Translations under genes and position numbers: made by a program
Notes under the pieces: generated by a model
What the model saw: only the letters and a program-made list of their open reading frames with translations
Database searches by the model: none
What the model was told of the DNA's origin: nothing
From: Lachnospiraceae bacterium UBA7076
GTDB taxonomy: Bacteria > Bacillota > Clostridia > Lachnospirales > Lachnospiraceae
DNA: 23,905 bases
Reading direction: 5' to 3'
NCBI GenBank assembly: GCA_002493625.1
Contig: DKZK01000021.1
Location: 7,613-31,517, forward strand
In this document: piece by piece, positions 23,181 to 23,905 of the stretch
Position numbering within the stretch: position 1 is the first letter of the stretch
How the letters are laid out: each line of letters opens with the position of its first letter

Positions 23181-23209
23181 AGTATAAGCCACGCATTTCC
23201 TTATGTCAA
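23181..23209 (-). promoter_or_regulatory. nifS: Near-consensus promoter of nifS-iscU
   Basis: On the minus strand TTGACA (23204-23209), a 17-base spacer and TATACT (23181-23186). The expected start near 23174 lies nine or so bases before the MITE, so the whole element would be part of the nifS-iscU transcript leader (about 185 bases). Confidence 0.75.
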
Positions 23210-23256
23210 CGAATATCGGCAATTCCAAAATGATAGAATTTCTCAAAAAGAACGCT

Positions 23257-23793
23257 CTAATAATTTTCTGCCTTAATTTCAAAATATCCCTGTGAATGCT
23301 TACATACGGGACAAATGCCGGGAGCCTCCAGCCCTACTACAATATGTCCGCAGTTTCTGCACTCCCAAATCTTAACCTCGCTTCTTGCAAATACCTGCGC
23401 CATTTCAATATTGTTGATAAGGGCGCGGTAACGCTCCTCATGATGCTTTTCAATCGCCGCAACCATCCGGAACATATGCGCAAGCTCCTTAAAGCCTTCC
23501 TCCTCCGCAGTTTTTGCAAAGCCGTCATACATATCTGTCCACTCGTAATTTTCCCCCTCGGCAGCAGACTCAAGGTTTGTCTTTGTATCGCTTATTCCGT
23601 CAAGCTCCTTAAACCAAAGCTTGGCATGCTCCCTCTCGTTTTCTGCCGTTTCAAGAAATATGGAAGCCATCTGCTCATAACCTTCCTTTTTTGCCACGGA
23701 AGCAAAATAAGTATATTTACACCTTGCCTGCGACTCCCCTGCAAATGCAGCCTTTAAATTCTCAAATGTTTTCGTTCCGTCATATTTACCCAT
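23257..23793 (-). CDS. rbr: Rubrerythrin
   Basis: Rubrerythrin reduces hydrogen peroxide in anaerobes using a diiron centre and a rubredoxin-like iron site. Residues 10-135 form the ferritin-like four-helix bundle with ligand candidates E20 (GESQARCKY), E53 and H56 (ENEREHAK), E97-E99, and E115 and H118 (IEKHHEERY). Residues 143-173 are the rubredoxin domain with C145-C148 (ECRNCG) and C161-C164 (CPVC). The 178-residue length is close to the family norm (about 190). GGAGG lies six bases before the ATG. A second MITE copy begins 69 bases upstream. It is followed leftward by the nifS promoter. Confidence 0.96.
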   Translation of the reverse strand: MGKYDGTKTFENLKAAFAGESQARCKYTYFASVAKKEGYEQMASIFLETAENEREHAKLWFKELDGISDTKTNLESAAEGENYEWTDMYDGFAKTAEEEGFKELAHMFRMVAAIEKHHEERYRALINNIEMAQVFARSEVKIWECRNCGHIVVGLEAPGICPVCKHSQGYFEIKAENY

Positions 23794-23861
23794 AAAAAAC
23801 CTCCATTAATTTATTATTTCTAAGTAAATATTCCCACTAAAAAAAGAACATATACAAAAGT

Positions 23862-23905
23862 GGCTGTCGCAATAAGGATTTGTTTTCTTAGTAACTATGC
23901 ATTTT
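23862..23905. mobile_element. Second MITE copy, cut by the window end
   Basis: GGCTGTCGCAATAAGGATT at 23862-23880, followed by sequence nearly identical to the inner arm of the element at 23028 (TTTTCTTAGTAACTATGCATTTT). Only the left arm is inside the window. It lies upstream of rubrerythrin in the same outward orientation as the nifS copy. Confidence 0.75.

Noticed and set aside
23046..23276. Plus-strand frame of 76 codons across the MITE
   Set aside because: It runs through the fold-back element and the nifS promoter, has no RBS, and resembles no transposase.

Overview
The window reads as chromosomal DNA of an anaerobic, low-to-moderate GC Firmicute, most likely a member of Lachnospiraceae (Clostridia). 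The basis is strong AGGAGG ribosome binding sites, sigma-A type promoters, class 1B dihydroorotate dehydrogenase with PyrK, a rubrerythrin, a NifS/IscU pair, and a small membrane protein of a kind I associate with Lachnospiraceae (DUF6142-like). No tRNA, rRNA, CRISPR array, integrase or complete transposase was found. Nearly all genes lie on the minus strand; only an SdpI-like gene at the left edge and a padR/membrane-protein pair lie on the plus strand.

Layout from left to right: (1) SdpI-like membrane protein (+), then a terminator and an 82-residue membrane-anchored protein with an acidic DDF-repeat tail (-). (2) pcrA helicase preceded by a pspA-like gene, with a textbook promoter before pspA. 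(3) purE-purC of purine synthesis. (4) A long run of closely packed genes read leftward: degenerate-GGDEF/EAL protein, chorismate-mutase-like protein, pyrC, pyrF, pyrK, pyrD, a small membrane protein, an HD-domain protein and a large M29-type aminopeptidase. (5) larB, larC, a fused NikMN-type S component (cbiM), cbiQ and cbiO: nickel uptake plus two of the steps that build the nickel-pincer nucleotide cofactor. (6) A divergent padR gene and an unknown membrane protein with a palindromic operator in the promoter. (7) nifS-iscU for Fe-S cluster assembly. (8) rubrerythrin.

The genes form coherent units: de novo pyrimidine synthesis (pyrC/F/K/D), purine synthesis (purE/C), nickel import feeding LarC, and sulfur/iron-cluster supply next to an oxidative-stress diiron protein. 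LarB is a PurE-like carboxylase, so the window carries two members of that fold.

The least ordinary content is in the intergenic DNA. A 138-bp hairpin-like element with about 54-bp inverted arms (a MITE) lies between a near-consensus promoter and nifS, so it should be transcribed in the nifS-iscU leader; a second copy begins 69 bp before rubrerythrin and runs off the window. A separate family of about 50-65-bp palindromic repeats sits upstream of purE, the EAL gene and larB. The members of that family that keep the core carry a TATAAT in the same relative place, pointing at the downstream gene. The larB promoter and the padR promoter each contain a clear operator-like repeat.

I did not find a clearly new multi-gene system. 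The candidates most worth testing are the EAL/chorismate-mutase/pyr coupling, the transcribed MITE, and the repeat family with a built-in -10 box.
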